From assembly GCA_033558025.1 (NCBI GenBank), contig JAUCEF010000006.1, positions 744,001 through 808,000 of the forward strand: a DNA stretch of 64,000 bases, given 5' to 3'. The position numbers were made by a program, and so were the translations under genes. This DNA is from Phytophthora sp. 'mugwort'. Taxonomy: Eukaryota; Oomycota; Peronosporomycetes; Peronosporales; Peronosporaceae. Under the pieces are notes generated by a model that worked only from the letters and a program-made list of their open reading frames with translations, ran no database searches and had not been told where the DNA came from. The number at the start of each line of letters is the position of its first letter. Position 1 is the first letter of the stretch. Positions 44,501 to 54,145 of the stretch are shown here, piece after piece.

Positions 44501-45791
44501 CTTGCATTTGCTTGTTTTCGTATGACTGTGCTCGTTGCAGCCCGCTCTGCAGCCGTTTCAGCATGTTTGGCTGATATTGGCGATAATGAGCTTTCATAAT
44601 AGCAGCATCTCCACGCTTTCGTTCGACTGTCAAAGCAGCTTGTGCAGTAGTCAATTGTCGTTCTTTTAAATCGAGAAAACTTTTCACTCCAGTTAAATGA
44701 CGGGCTGCAAACAGGCATTCACCAAATTCGCTATGATCCCGGCTCGAATCGCACATGAATCCGCCAAGAGGCGATAGTCGGTAGTACAAGAAAACAGGTT
44801 GAGAACCCAGCACGGCTTCGTTCAAATTCCGGGTAATCTTAATATATGCCGAGGATGGAGCGGGTTGTTCGCCGATAACAACAGCGACATCAGTGATAGC
44901 CAGCGTCTCGAGCTGCTCCATATCTCCTTTGAGCTGCACCGAATCATATCCAATCTGCATATTCGCTGCAGTCGCATGTGGAGTAGCACTACCGTTATTA
45001 TAGCCGATAGCAATTACCTTCTCAGCCTTACATGAAGTGGAAGCATCCGCGCTAGACGATACGTCTCCACCAAGTTGCTCACTGAAAACATGAAGCTGCG
45101 TCAGTGGACGCGGTCCACCACGCTTTGTACACAGATACACATAGTCCCCCGACGCAGAGTAGTTCAAATCGACAGGCAGCTTCGTGAAGCCTGGCGGCGC
45201 AGCGATGTCCACATCGCCAGCGACAACAGTGACATCCGAGATGAACCGTGACGCCATCACCTTAGACGCAGTCCATTCCATTGGACTCACTGGCTGGAAC
45301 GCTGTTGCCATCACCAGCAACGCATCAGTAAGGGGTCATATCCATAGACAAACACGATATACACCTCATTTACCTGTCGTACAGGTCCTGGTACACGGCT
45401 CGCAGATGAGCGTAGCCAGTGGATCACACCCAATAGGCGCGATTTTCCGGAAAGCCGGTTGCAATACTTCCGCGTCTCCGAACGTGCTCTTTGTGCAGAT
45501 CTGTCTCCAGTCGCTCGCCATCGCCGGTGCCTCGGCCGTGAATCCAGAACTGGAGAAGAGAAAGAAGCGAGGACGTGGCTCCGTCGATACCGCAATGGTG
45601 GTCATGTCGCTCTTCATAGGAGAATACAGCACATCTCCAGTGGAGGACATCATTATCTGCTCGTCCGGCACCACTCCTATGAGCGACAACAGCTGGTATT
45701 GCAGTAAATCCACCAGAAGCGTCTTCCGATCAGAAGAAGCTTGTGTTGACACGTAATATCTGCGCAGCGAGCAACAGCGGCGGTACGGCAC
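41550..45791 (-). CDS. Peptide:N-glycanase-like protein with MABP, AZUL, LamG, jacalin and PUB domains
   Basis: Multi-exon gene. Proposed exons: 45791 (open, true start not found) to 45374; 45301-42521; 42438-42043; 41977-41903; 41827-41550. All joins keep frame. Domains in order: a possible ubiquitin-like start (LLVDLLQYQLLSLIGVVPDE); MABP-like (RFISDVTVVAGDVDIAAPPG, LPVDLNYSASGDYVYL); the N-glycanase transglutaminase core with CSSCNHEK/CPACGAC zinc pairs and triad Cys in GRCGEWANCF, His in DHVWTEVY, Asp in HCDSCED; AZUL-like zinc motif (VVGCQSPECSNPYC); LamG-like (LLYLPLQDPSSRDGGAILID); jacalin-like (LMWGGEFFDGLQFVYEK, GKGGGDF); PUB (LRYLDNIARQPEELKFQRIR). N-glycanases deglycosylate misfolded glycoproteins in the cytosol; PUB domains bind p97/Cdc48. 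The ATG at 45859 (MSASNSDYPPSQD) is a candidate first exon, but no in-frame splice was found. Confidence 0.8.
42439..42520 (-). other. Intron joining LamG and jacalin exons
   Basis: 82 bp, GTACGC...AG. Skipping the TGA that ends the long exon, it gives GYRVARV-LM-WGGEFFDG in frame. This is the strongest evidence that the lectin and PUB parts belong to the N-glycanase-like gene. Confidence 0.7.
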
Positions 45792-46047
45792 AAATAAACG
45801 TTGCAGGTTAGTACTGAAACATCTTGAGACGGTGGATAGTCGCTATTTGACGCACTCATGGCGTTGGTAGACCACGACGACGTCTATCATTGCAGTCGCC
45901 TCCATCCTCTCCTTCGGAGATCACTTGATACTCTGCTGAATCTAACGCTAACCAAACGTTGTTTTGAAAAGAGCGAGCGTTTTAGCCAATCTAACGTTAG
46001 TTCCGGCAGTTGAAGCGACTCTGACATTCACTCCTGTCAAGCGCGCC

Positions 46048-48451
46048 ATGCACCAGTTCATGCGCCCGCGTCCTCTTGGTGGCCAGCAGCTTCATCATTT
46101 GCGTCAACTGCGCGAGGCCAGCGACAACGAGGTGCGTCAGCACCACCTAGGGCACAGCAGAGACGTCTCCGCCTCCATCTACAACACCCAGCAGCATCTA
46201 GATTCCCTCTCATCACGCACTGTGGATGCCATTGTGCAAGAGCGAGTGCAAAACAGAGGAAACGTCTCCACTTCTGCTAGACTACGAGAAAAAGTGGCTG
46301 CTGCACGTCGAGGGTTGCATACAGAGTGCATCGAGAGGCCGGGGGATGAGCTGCGCCCAACGGAGAAGATCAAGACGACGAGGAAGATCGCCGCTGTAAG
46401 GAGACGAGGGACTGTATATACTGAAGAAGAGAGGAGTGTTGGTAGACATAGGATGGGGAAGCAGGAGGCCGAGTGGGCCGAGAAGCAGATGCAGTACAAA
46501 ATGAGGGTGGCGACGCTGGAGAAAGAGTGTAGAGCTGCGTGGCAAAGCTTCTTCGCTGATGCGGGGGCTTCGGCTCCTTCGACGGGTTTAATTTCGGCAG
46601 CTGAGCTGAATAAGCTGATTGAGGAGATGGACACGTTAAGGGAAGAGGATGTTCATAAGATGGAGAATCAATTGAGGAAGCTGGGTAACATAGTGAACGA
46701 AGTACAGGTGAAGGTGGGGGAGATAGCGAATGGCGCTCAATTTTTTACGGAACTCCAGGACAGAATTGAGGCAATGGAAGCAGCACTAGCAAAGTTTCGG
46801 ATGGCACAACGACAGCAGTTCGAGGCGTATGTACTAGAGGAAAAAGTGCTCGAGAAAGAGCTCGTAGCACATATGGAGAAAATGGAGCGCTGGGACAACG
46901 GGACCCCGCCACAGCTAAGTCGAGGTGGCATTAATTCTGGGTCTCTGGGGTCGAGGTTGACGCATTTGAACAGCAAGAGCTCATTGAATTCGCGGTACGT
47001 CCTCAGTTCTCGAGGGCAAGGTAACAACAATAACGACGATGAGAGCCGAGATTACAGCAGCGGTAACCAAGGTAATCAAGAGGAGGATCGAAGAGTGAGA
47101 ATAGGTACTCCTGATGAGACTGGAATGGTGAATCGGGTCCGTTGGCTAAACGAAGCGATTCTTCGGTCGGGTGGATTAAAGGGTGGCTGGGATAATCGGG
47201 AGCATGCCACGTTTACCATGTTATTGGTAAAATTCGGTCTCAGTGACGATGTGTTACTTCGGCATTTGTCCCCTGAAAACTCGGAAACTAACGCATTGCG
47301 GCATAGAACTACAAATCAAGATTTTTACCTCGAGGACAAATCTCAAACCAGTGGCAGGAGCGATTATGAAACGCGAGTTGCGCGATTTCTTCGCAAGTGC
47401 ATGCGAAAGGTTGTTACTCAGACAGAGATCTCCGTGCGGTCGCATTTCGAGTGGTACCTTCGTCACCTCGAGCTTGTTGAGGAGAAAAAGCGCGTGATAC
47501 ACGAATGGAAAAAGCGAAAAGAAGATGAACGCCAGCAAATTATTCAGTGTGGTTTTGAAGCCGATGGAAACGTGGCTGAAGATTTAGATTGTGACCGAAC
47601 GCCAGAAGCTAGTCATGAAATTTCTTCCGGTAGGGCAAAGCAAAAAACGCGAAAGAAGACAGAGCGTCTGTTAGAACAGTGGAAACGAGAAAAGAAACAG
47701 AAAGAAGAAGAGCAGGAAAAACGAGGACGTGAGATCCAAACGAAGCGCGACGCGGTTGAAGCAAAGGTAACTAAACTAACAATAAGCTTTGACCATGTGT
47801 TGCATTACTTGGCTAAAACATGTTGTTGTACGTGGACTAGCGGAAGCAAGAGCAATTGGATGCCAAGCAAAAAATATTGATGTACAAATTACAGAAAGAG
47901 CAAGAGATGATGATATTAAACCGCGCGACAAGGCTTGGACAGGATAGTGCTACAGACGATGGCCTTCCACTTGGAACCGTGCCATTTTCATCTCCGGTAC
48001 GTTACTATCAATAATTTGTATTGCTGCTTGTTGCATCTTGCTTATCCGATTACATTCTATGGCTTTTATGAGGAAGACCTCCAAGGAGGATTTAGTCGAG
48101 CGCTCTCGGATCGCAATTGAGTACGCAAAGGCGAAACGTCTGAGGCTTCAACAAATCGGAGAGCGAAAACAAAAGAAGCTACAGCTTCCCCCTCGTCCTG
48201 ACCCCAAGGCTACCAACAAAGATGGCGACACCTCGCCAAAACGAGCAATGGTGCTCAACGCGACCGAAGCCTCCAAAGCGCGTGATTACAGTAAGGAAGA
48301 GATTCGGAGGAAGGCACGACGGAGAGAGCGGCAAAGTGCACATGACGCTTACATTCCTGGCAAGCGAGCAATACCTGACGTAAAGTTCAAGAGCTTCGGG
48401 CACATACCAATTCAGCCGAGAGCGGTTCCAGCATGGAGGAAAAATATTTAA
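46048..48451 (+). CDS. Coiled-coil domain protein, CCDC112-like
   Basis: Three exons: 46048-47766, 47841-47996 and 48077-48451; introns are 74 and 80 bp (GTAACT...AG, GTACGT...AG), all phase 0. Total 749 residues. Start chosen at the ATG of MHQFMRPRPLGGQQ, because the longer frame begins only with TTG. Long charged coiled coils occur at about 120-290 and 470-680. The central GGWDNREHATFTMLLVKFGL ... DDVLLRHL and HLELVEEKKRVIHEWKKRKE blocks match the CCDC112 family; its C-terminal PGKRAIPDVKFKSFGHIPIQ ending fits too. CCDC112 proteins are linked to centriolar satellites and cilia in animals; in a zoosporic organism a basal-body role is plausible (inference). Divergent from the N-glycanase-like gene. 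Confidence 0.8.
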
Positions 48452-48528
48452 CTTATCGGGATGAGTTTGAGATGGTAAACAACACGTTAACGAAGAAATT
48501 AGAGCAACCGCGGTTCTGCAGCTGACGC

Positions 48529-50622
48529 TCAAGTCGCAGGGTTATGCTCTGGACAACCTTCGCACTTGCAGCTGTCGCCACATGTGCACTCTCCTCCAGA
48601 TGCCATACCGCAGCCAGGCACGGCCCAGCCAACAGCTAATGCTGCGGTGTGTGCTACCGTCATCATGTACCTCGAACAACCATTCTGAGGACAAATTCGC
48701 ATATCACACTTGTGAAGCTGATGATACTCACTCGAAGAGTTGGATTCTGCTGATCCAAGAGGAGGCGGCGCAACCTCCGACGGTATTCCCCAGGCTTCTT
48801 CTGACAACTCCAGCATCTCAAAACCAACACGCTCCGCAGCTTCTATGAGTGGGATTGAGTCCAAGAGCATTGCTACCACCAGGACTTCAACGCGATCCGT
48901 CAAAAGCACCAAATTTTCCACACCTTCCACCGCCTTCAAGGCATGTTTGAGTTTAGCGCCGTTTAAACCCTCATCACTTAAATCATCGACACGGAATCGA
49001 AATCGTCGAGGTAGTGGAGTGTCAGCATTTACTTCCGAGTCAAAACCAATTTCCGTTACAGCTGCTCGAATGGCATCGACATTTATATCTCCACGTATAA
49101 CAACTTGACGCTGCTCGAAGCGCAGCCTTACGGCCTCCACCCCTTCCACTGCCCGTACTGCATTGAGCACTGACGTACCGCAGTTTCCGGGACACATCAT
49201 ATCAGGCACACATAGCACCACTTCTTTTCGCGTCCATGCAGTTGCCGACTGTTTGATGACGGTGAGCTCGGCAATCTGAAGGTTCTTCAGGGGCGTCAGG
49301 GATTTATCTAGATCTAGTAAATGTTCTCCACGCACTGCAACGAGTCGAGACGATGAAATTGTACTTGGCGTAGAATCAGCTACCACCTTCCCGCTTTTCG
49401 GGTCAAAATCAGTGGAAGACGGTTGAGCAGAGTTCTCTGGAATCAGATGCACACTCCTTACTTCCGATATCGTCGTCAACATCGCCATGATGGTGTCGAT
49501 CCCTATTAAACTCGAAGATGGATTGATCCGAAGTACAAAGCGCGTTATCGTTGTGGCTCTTGGGGTCGATGGGTCAATGTTTCGGGTAAGAGGTTCAAAG
49601 TCGTTGACACTGGAGGTGATTGTCTGGTTCATGGATGTAGCAACGCATGTGATGGTGTTACTACTCCTCAGCATTGGAACCATACGTGACGTAGACAGTG
49701 ACGTTGGACTATTGCACGTGCAGTTCTCGACACAATTACAGTCACCTCCAAAACTACGCGCACAGCCATTGTCCAAGCAGTTGGTAACATGTGAACCGTC
49801 ACATCGCGCGTTTGCTGAATTCGGAGACATTGGTGGTAACGACGCCAATAGTCCCGCTCCCGAGCCATTTGTAGTTGCCATCGCGCTGTGTCGCAGGCTG
49901 CTGTCTGAATGATCGCTGTTTGCGGTGCTTTCGTCTGCCTCTACCTGCGTTAACTTCACTGCTGCTCTCTGCTTTTGACTCCTCGCACAAGTCACACAAA
50001 TCGTTCCTGTCTCATTCGGCGAGCGAACCAGTCTTCTACAGCTCAATACAGCGCACACACGGGCGCCACCATGCTCCGTGCAGAACCCCGTGACACCCCG
50101 AGCTGGTTGCTGGCAGTTGCGTCGTCGACATCGTCTCGCGCCGCCGTGAGCTCGACATTTGCCTCCGCCCTGGTCGATTTTGGTGCATCCACGCTCCGAA
50201 CAGCGCTTACCGCCTCCATGGGCCGTGCAGAACCCTCCACCCACGTCAGCCTTCGGGCACCCAGCGATTTGGCAGCGCTTGCCGCCACCATGCGCTCTGC
50301 ACAGGCCCCTGCCAGCGTCCACCTTTCCGCACCCTGTCATCTGACAACGCGCACCACCTCCGTGCTGTCTGCAGAAGCCTCCGGTCTGGTAACCTTTCGT
50401 GCACCCCGGGAACGAACACTTCCTGCCGCCTCCATGGGCCACGCAGAAGCCACCGCCAGCATCCACCTTGGTGCACTCGAGATGGGAGCATTGGCGTCGC
50501 GTGCGCTTCTTGCTGGTCGCTTTAGGAGAAGTCGCCAGTGCGATCGTCAGCACTGGAGACGAAGCTACAGCGTCCATGGAGCTGCTGTCGTTGCCGGCGC
50601 CGGACGGTCGCCGTGTTTGCAT
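48529..50622 (-). CDS. WRKY19-type zinc-finger repeat protein with heavy-metal domain and metallothionein-like tail
   Basis: 697 residues, intronless. ATG at MQTRRPSGAGNDSSS; the longer frame opens with CTG. Residues about 44-190 hold six tandem Cys/His repeats of about 24 residues (pattern C-x5-C-x(n)-GGGxC-x2-HGGG, e.g. KRCQIAGCPKADVGGGFC), plus a degenerate seventh. Such WRKY19-like repeats occur in oomycete and plant nuclear proteins. A Cys cluster (FGGDCNCVENCTCN) lies near 300. Residues about 490-560 form a heavy-metal-associated domain: MMCPGNCGTSVLNAVRAVEG has the M-x-C-x3-C form of the metal loop. A second ferredoxin-like unit without Cys follows (FRVDDLSDEGLNGAKLKHAL). The end GGECTCGDSCKCEGCPEHN is metallothionein-like. 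A role as a metal-sensing regulator or metal-buffering protein is inferred. Overlaps nothing; tail-to-tail with the CCDC112-like gene, 77 bp apart. Confidence 0.82.
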   Translation of the reverse strand: MQTRRPSGAGNDSSSMDAVASSPVLTIALATSPKATSKKRTRRQCSHLECTKVDAGGGFCVAHGGGRKCSFPGCTKGYQTGGFCRQHGGGARCQMTGCGKVDAGRGLCRAHGGGKRCQIAGCPKADVGGGFCTAHGGGKRCSERGCTKIDQGGGKCRAHGGARRCRRRNCQQPARGVTGFCTEHGGARVCAVLSCRRLVRSPNETGTICVTCARSQKQRAAVKLTQVEADESTANSDHSDSSLRHSAMATTNGSGAGLLASLPPMSPNSANARCDGSHVTNCLDNGCARSFGGDCNCVENCTCNSPTSLSTSRMVPMLRSSNTITCVATSMNQTITSSVNDFEPLTRNIDPSTPRATTITRFVLRINPSSSLIGIDTIMAMLTTISEVRSVHLIPENSAQPSSTDFDPKSGKVVADSTPSTISSSRLVAVRGEHLLDLDKSLTPLKNLQIAELTVIKQSATAWTRKEVVLCVPDMMCPGNCGTSVLNAVRAVEGVEAVRLRFEQRQVVIRGDINVDAIRAAVTEIGFDSEVNADTPLPRRFRFRVDDLSDEGLNGAKLKHALKAVEGVENLVLLTDRVEVLVVAMLLDSIPLIEAAERVGFEMLELSEEAWGIPSEVAPPPLGSAESNSSSEYHQLHKCDMRICPQNGCSRYMMTVAHTAALAVGWAVPGCGMASGGECTCGDSCKCEGCPEHNPAT

Positions 50623-50876
50623 GCGTCGAACGTTGACGAAAATGTGCGGTGTCAGCACCGCCCGAACATTTTGGAGTTGCGCTAAGTACGATATCGTTAA
50701 TGCAAAATGATGGGTACGCTGAAGTCGCCTTCAAGTCAACTTGAATTTCGAGGTACGCATGTCAATAAGTGCCTTTGTCAAGTTTCCGATGACGCGGCTG
50801 GAATCAATGCACGAGGTGCTTTTACATGAGCTCGAGCTTCAGACGCAATGAAGAATGTGGAGAAACTATCGGAATT

Positions 50877-51363
50877 TTAGACGGGTGGCTGGTGCTTGTC
50901 GCTCTCGACAATCCCGAGGCTGATACTGTCCTGCATCTCTTTCGCTGGAGGTTACCACCGCAAAGACACCGTCAATGTTGGCGTTAAAGGCGAAGTGTTC
51001 TTAACACCACGCACCTTCGTCGAGGTTAAGCCGGAAGTTCCAGTTTTCGAGCTCGCGGATCTTCGTGCCCAGCTCTTTCTCGCTCAGTCGCAACAGCTCT
51101 GCAGGATTGGTTAGCAATCAACATGGCAGCTCAACCAAAACGCAGCAGCACGGACACCAACCATTGAACTCGCGGTCGCCCGCCGCCAGCGCAGGCTTCT
51201 GGTGCGTCAGGAACTCAAGGAGCGCCTCAAGATCCTTCGTCAACGGAACCGTCGGCACGATCGTCTGCGCCGAAGCAATCAAAAACGTCGTCATTTTCTC
51301 CGTTGCAGTCGTCGAACCAACTGCAACCCGCCCGCGACGCACCTCTGGGAAGAAGTTCGACAT
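50877..51363 (-). CDS. Small three-exon protein, 117 residues, unidentified
   Basis: Proposed exons 51363-51162, 51098-51015 and 50944-50877; introns of 63 and 70 bp (GTTGGT...AG, GTGCGT...AG), both phase 1. The total of 354 nt closes exactly in frame. The product starts MSNFFPEVRRGRVAVGSTTA, has a helical middle (LTKDLEALLEFLTHQKPALA; LLRLSEKELGTKIRELENWN) and ends NLDEAKEMQDSISLGIVESD. Predicted soluble and coiled-coil, with no signal peptide. The exons read smoothly into each other, which would be unlikely by chance. I do not recognise the family. Confidence 0.6.
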
Positions 51364-51635
51364 CTTCGTCGACTATCCGCTGCAACAAACGCGTCAGCCT
51401 CTCAATCGCACCGATTAATTTTGATCACGGATCGCATCGCCCTCCTCATGAGCTATCAGCCCCACAAAACTGCAGCGTCAATGCCGCCATTCCGAGCCAC
51501 GCACCTCTGCGCACAGACGCCTCAGTTCCGGTAGCTTTTAAGTGGCAGCCATGAAATGGCTCGCGTTCTCATTGGCTGAAAACCTGTTTGCCCAAGTCAG
51601 TCACACAAACGTCTCACTATGCCAATTGCGAGGCG

Positions 51636-53351
51636 ATGGCGATGCTGCAACGCTTTGGGCCCCTGCGCCGCATGCGGGGCGCGATGATGGCCAGAACTCC
51701 GTTCCTGGCCAGCCGTGCATCCTTCTTCTCGTTTCCGTCGCCTTCCCGCTCGCTCATCAAATCGCACACTGAGACGCGCGTCGTGCCCTTCTCCTGCTCT
51801 GAGATGTTTGACGTGGTAGCGGACGTGGATCGCTACAGCGAGTTCCTGCCCTTCTGCGTCGAGTCGCGCGTGCTACGGAGGCCCAACGAGAACGTCATGG
51901 AGGCGGCGCTGCGCGTGGGTTTTAATATCTTCACTGAGTCCTACACGTCCCGCGTGCTCATGATCCGGTGCGTCTTCCGTGTGTCTTTCTGCTTCGAGGG
52001 AACAGTCAATGAGCCGTGAGCTCTAGAGTTGAAGAGACTGATGATGTTCGTTGTGGCTCTCGTCGCTGTATGTCTGTGCGGTGTGGACCCTTGCTAGACC
52101 CAACAAGATCGCGACGAAGGCGATTGACTCGCCGACGTTTAAGCGAATCGAGAGGTTCGTTGGTATGGAACTAGGGTGCGCTACATAGTCACGAAACTTA
52201 AAGTGTATTTGTTCGTTGGTGCCGATAGTGAGTGGGTGTTTAAGCCATGCACTACGCCTGGAAGTTGCGAAGTCGTCTTTAGAGTGACGTTTGAGGTGTC
52301 GTCGTTCCTGCACGCGAATGCTATCCAGCTCTTCTTCGATGACGTCGCACTTACACAACTCAATGCATTCATCGGACGTGCGCGAAAGATGTACGGGACG
52401 GCGCCCCGATTAGCTCCGCAAACTCCTGTGAAGGCAGGACCGACGCCGCTGCCGGAAGGGTCTAATGCGAAAACCCCAGCGACGGAGGGCAATGGCAATG
52501 GTGCTGCAAAGGCGGCGACTGACGATGATGACGAAACTGCTAGACGCGAGGCGAAAGTCAGGGCATCGCGCCGCATCAAAGGTGGGATTTCTACCCAAAA
52601 TTACAGCGACCTGGAGGCCGTTTTCGACGACTACGCCGACAAGCATGGCAAGCTCTATTATGGTGGATTTACAGCTGCATGTGTGGCGCTGAGCGATAAG
52701 TACGAGGACATGAGGGACATCAGTGAGAGTACCGCGCTTGCTGGAGCGGTATTTTCCAGTTTTGAAACCCATGCCATGCCAAAGGATTGGCTCACGCTGG
52801 ATGAGTTCGTGGTGGGCGTGTATTTAATGACTAGGGGCACGTTTGAGCAGAAGGCTCATAACCTGTTCGAGGTCGTCAACAAAACGGGGGATGGCAAAAT
52901 CACGCGTGAGGAGCTCACCCAGGCGATGCAGCGCCGAATTCGCGCCGTGAAGAAGCTGTTCCCCAAACTGCTGCGTGACCAAGTGCAAATCCAAATGGCG
53001 AACGAGCAGGTCGAAGAGCTATCTTCCGTCCAGGACGCTGCTGTGGCGAGCGGCATCCAGGCCATCGAGAATCTGATGGAGGAGGTGGAAAAAGAAATTC
53101 CTCTTGCCGTGAATCAAATCTTCCGTGAAGCTGACCTCGATCAGGACGACTACATCCGGGAGCAGGAGTGGTTGTTCGCGTGGCAGGCGCACCCAGAATT
53201 TGTGGAACTGCTGACCATTGATGGCATGAAGAAAATGGCGCAGTGGGCGTCAGTTGTCCAAGGGGCTACCACCGGGGATGATAACGATGATGATGACAAG
53301 ACTGGGCCTTCTGGGCAAAGTCTTGACACAAGGCTAACCTACGTCGATTAA
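51636..53351 (+). CDS. Mitochondrial COQ10-type START protein fused to EF-hand domain
   Basis: Exons 51636-51967, 52098-52154 and 52229-53351; introns 130 and 74 bp, both phase 2; 503 residues. The N-terminus (MAMLQRFGPLRRMRGAMMAR) is basic and amphipathic, fitting mitochondrial import. Residues about 45-200 are the coenzyme-Q-binding START/polyketide-cyclase fold of COQ10: CSEMFDVVADVDRYSEFLPF, DSPTFKRIESEWVFKPC, FLHANAIQLFFDDVALTQLN. COQ10 carries ubiquinone to respiratory complexes. After a Pro/Ala/Asp-rich linker the same exon continues with an EF-hand module: VNKTGDGKITREE (Asn at loop position 1, weakened) and ADLDQDDYIREQE (canonical acidic positions), before an acidic tail. The fusion is within one uninterrupted exon, so it is not an exon-join artefact. 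Confidence 0.82.
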
Positions 53352-54095
53352 AATGAGTTTAGCTGTTCGCCCTCGCAGAACAGCCGCACTATGCTGTGAT
53401 ATTCTATAAAATTCAGCATCCGAAATCTTGGCCTATAAGTATGGAAAGAAGTTGTGCACGCGTTGTCGTATACGTGTATCAACCATCGGTTTATATTCTC
53501 TACCATGGTACACATATTATTAATACATGTATTAATACATGTTGGTACGCTGCACGGAACGTAGGAGTGTACAGGCCTAAGGCAGCACGCACGTGTTGGA
53601 GACGTATGATACAGAATGCAGCCAAATGCAATGGGGTCATGCGGTATCGGATGCTTGTAGGGAGCTTGGGATCGCTCCGGATGGACAGCCTATCGTCAGC
53701 AACGTGGCAAACAGTGGTTTACTAAGACCGCAGTCTAGTCTTAATTACTAGTAATAGCGAAAAGTTTATGGGCCGCATCGTTCCAGCGAACAACACCTAT
53801 ATTTTGTCGTTATACAGTTGTCATTGTCACGTGACACTGCAGTAAACCCGCTTTGAGCCAAACTGTTGCAAAGTTCAGCTAAATCAGCTCTGAGCAGCTC
53901 TGCGGCTGTTCTTGTCGACAAGTTGTCGACCGCAGATGCAAACAATCTTTACATTTGCGGAGATGGAAGGTCCAAACATGATATGGAAATGGATGTGTCC
54001 ATGCATTTTCTATCGGTCAAGATGAGGGGCCAGGGGCCGTACCCGTGCTTGGGTGATGACACAGCGAGTGCGGGGTCGAACGACAAAAAATCATC
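53352..54095. other. Intergenic, upstream of the lactonase gene
   Basis: No gene recognised. The promoter of the next gene lies at its right end. Confidence 0.4.
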
Positions 54096-54110
54096 TCATT
54101 TCTCTATTTG
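54095..54110 (+). promoter_or_regulatory. Oomycete initiator-like motif
   Basis: CTCATTTCTCTATTTG matches the GCTCATTYYNCAWTTT-type initiator at nearly all positions (one change in the CA), 36-51 bp upstream of the ATG at 54146. It is in a normal position for a transcription start. Confidence 0.6.
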
Positions 54111-54145
54111 CGGGATCGTGCACACTGAATCACCTTAGTGGCAAC

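Noticed and set aside
53866..54138. Plus-strand 90-codon frame upstream of the lactonase
   Set aside because: It overlaps the initiator motif and has no coding signature beyond being open.
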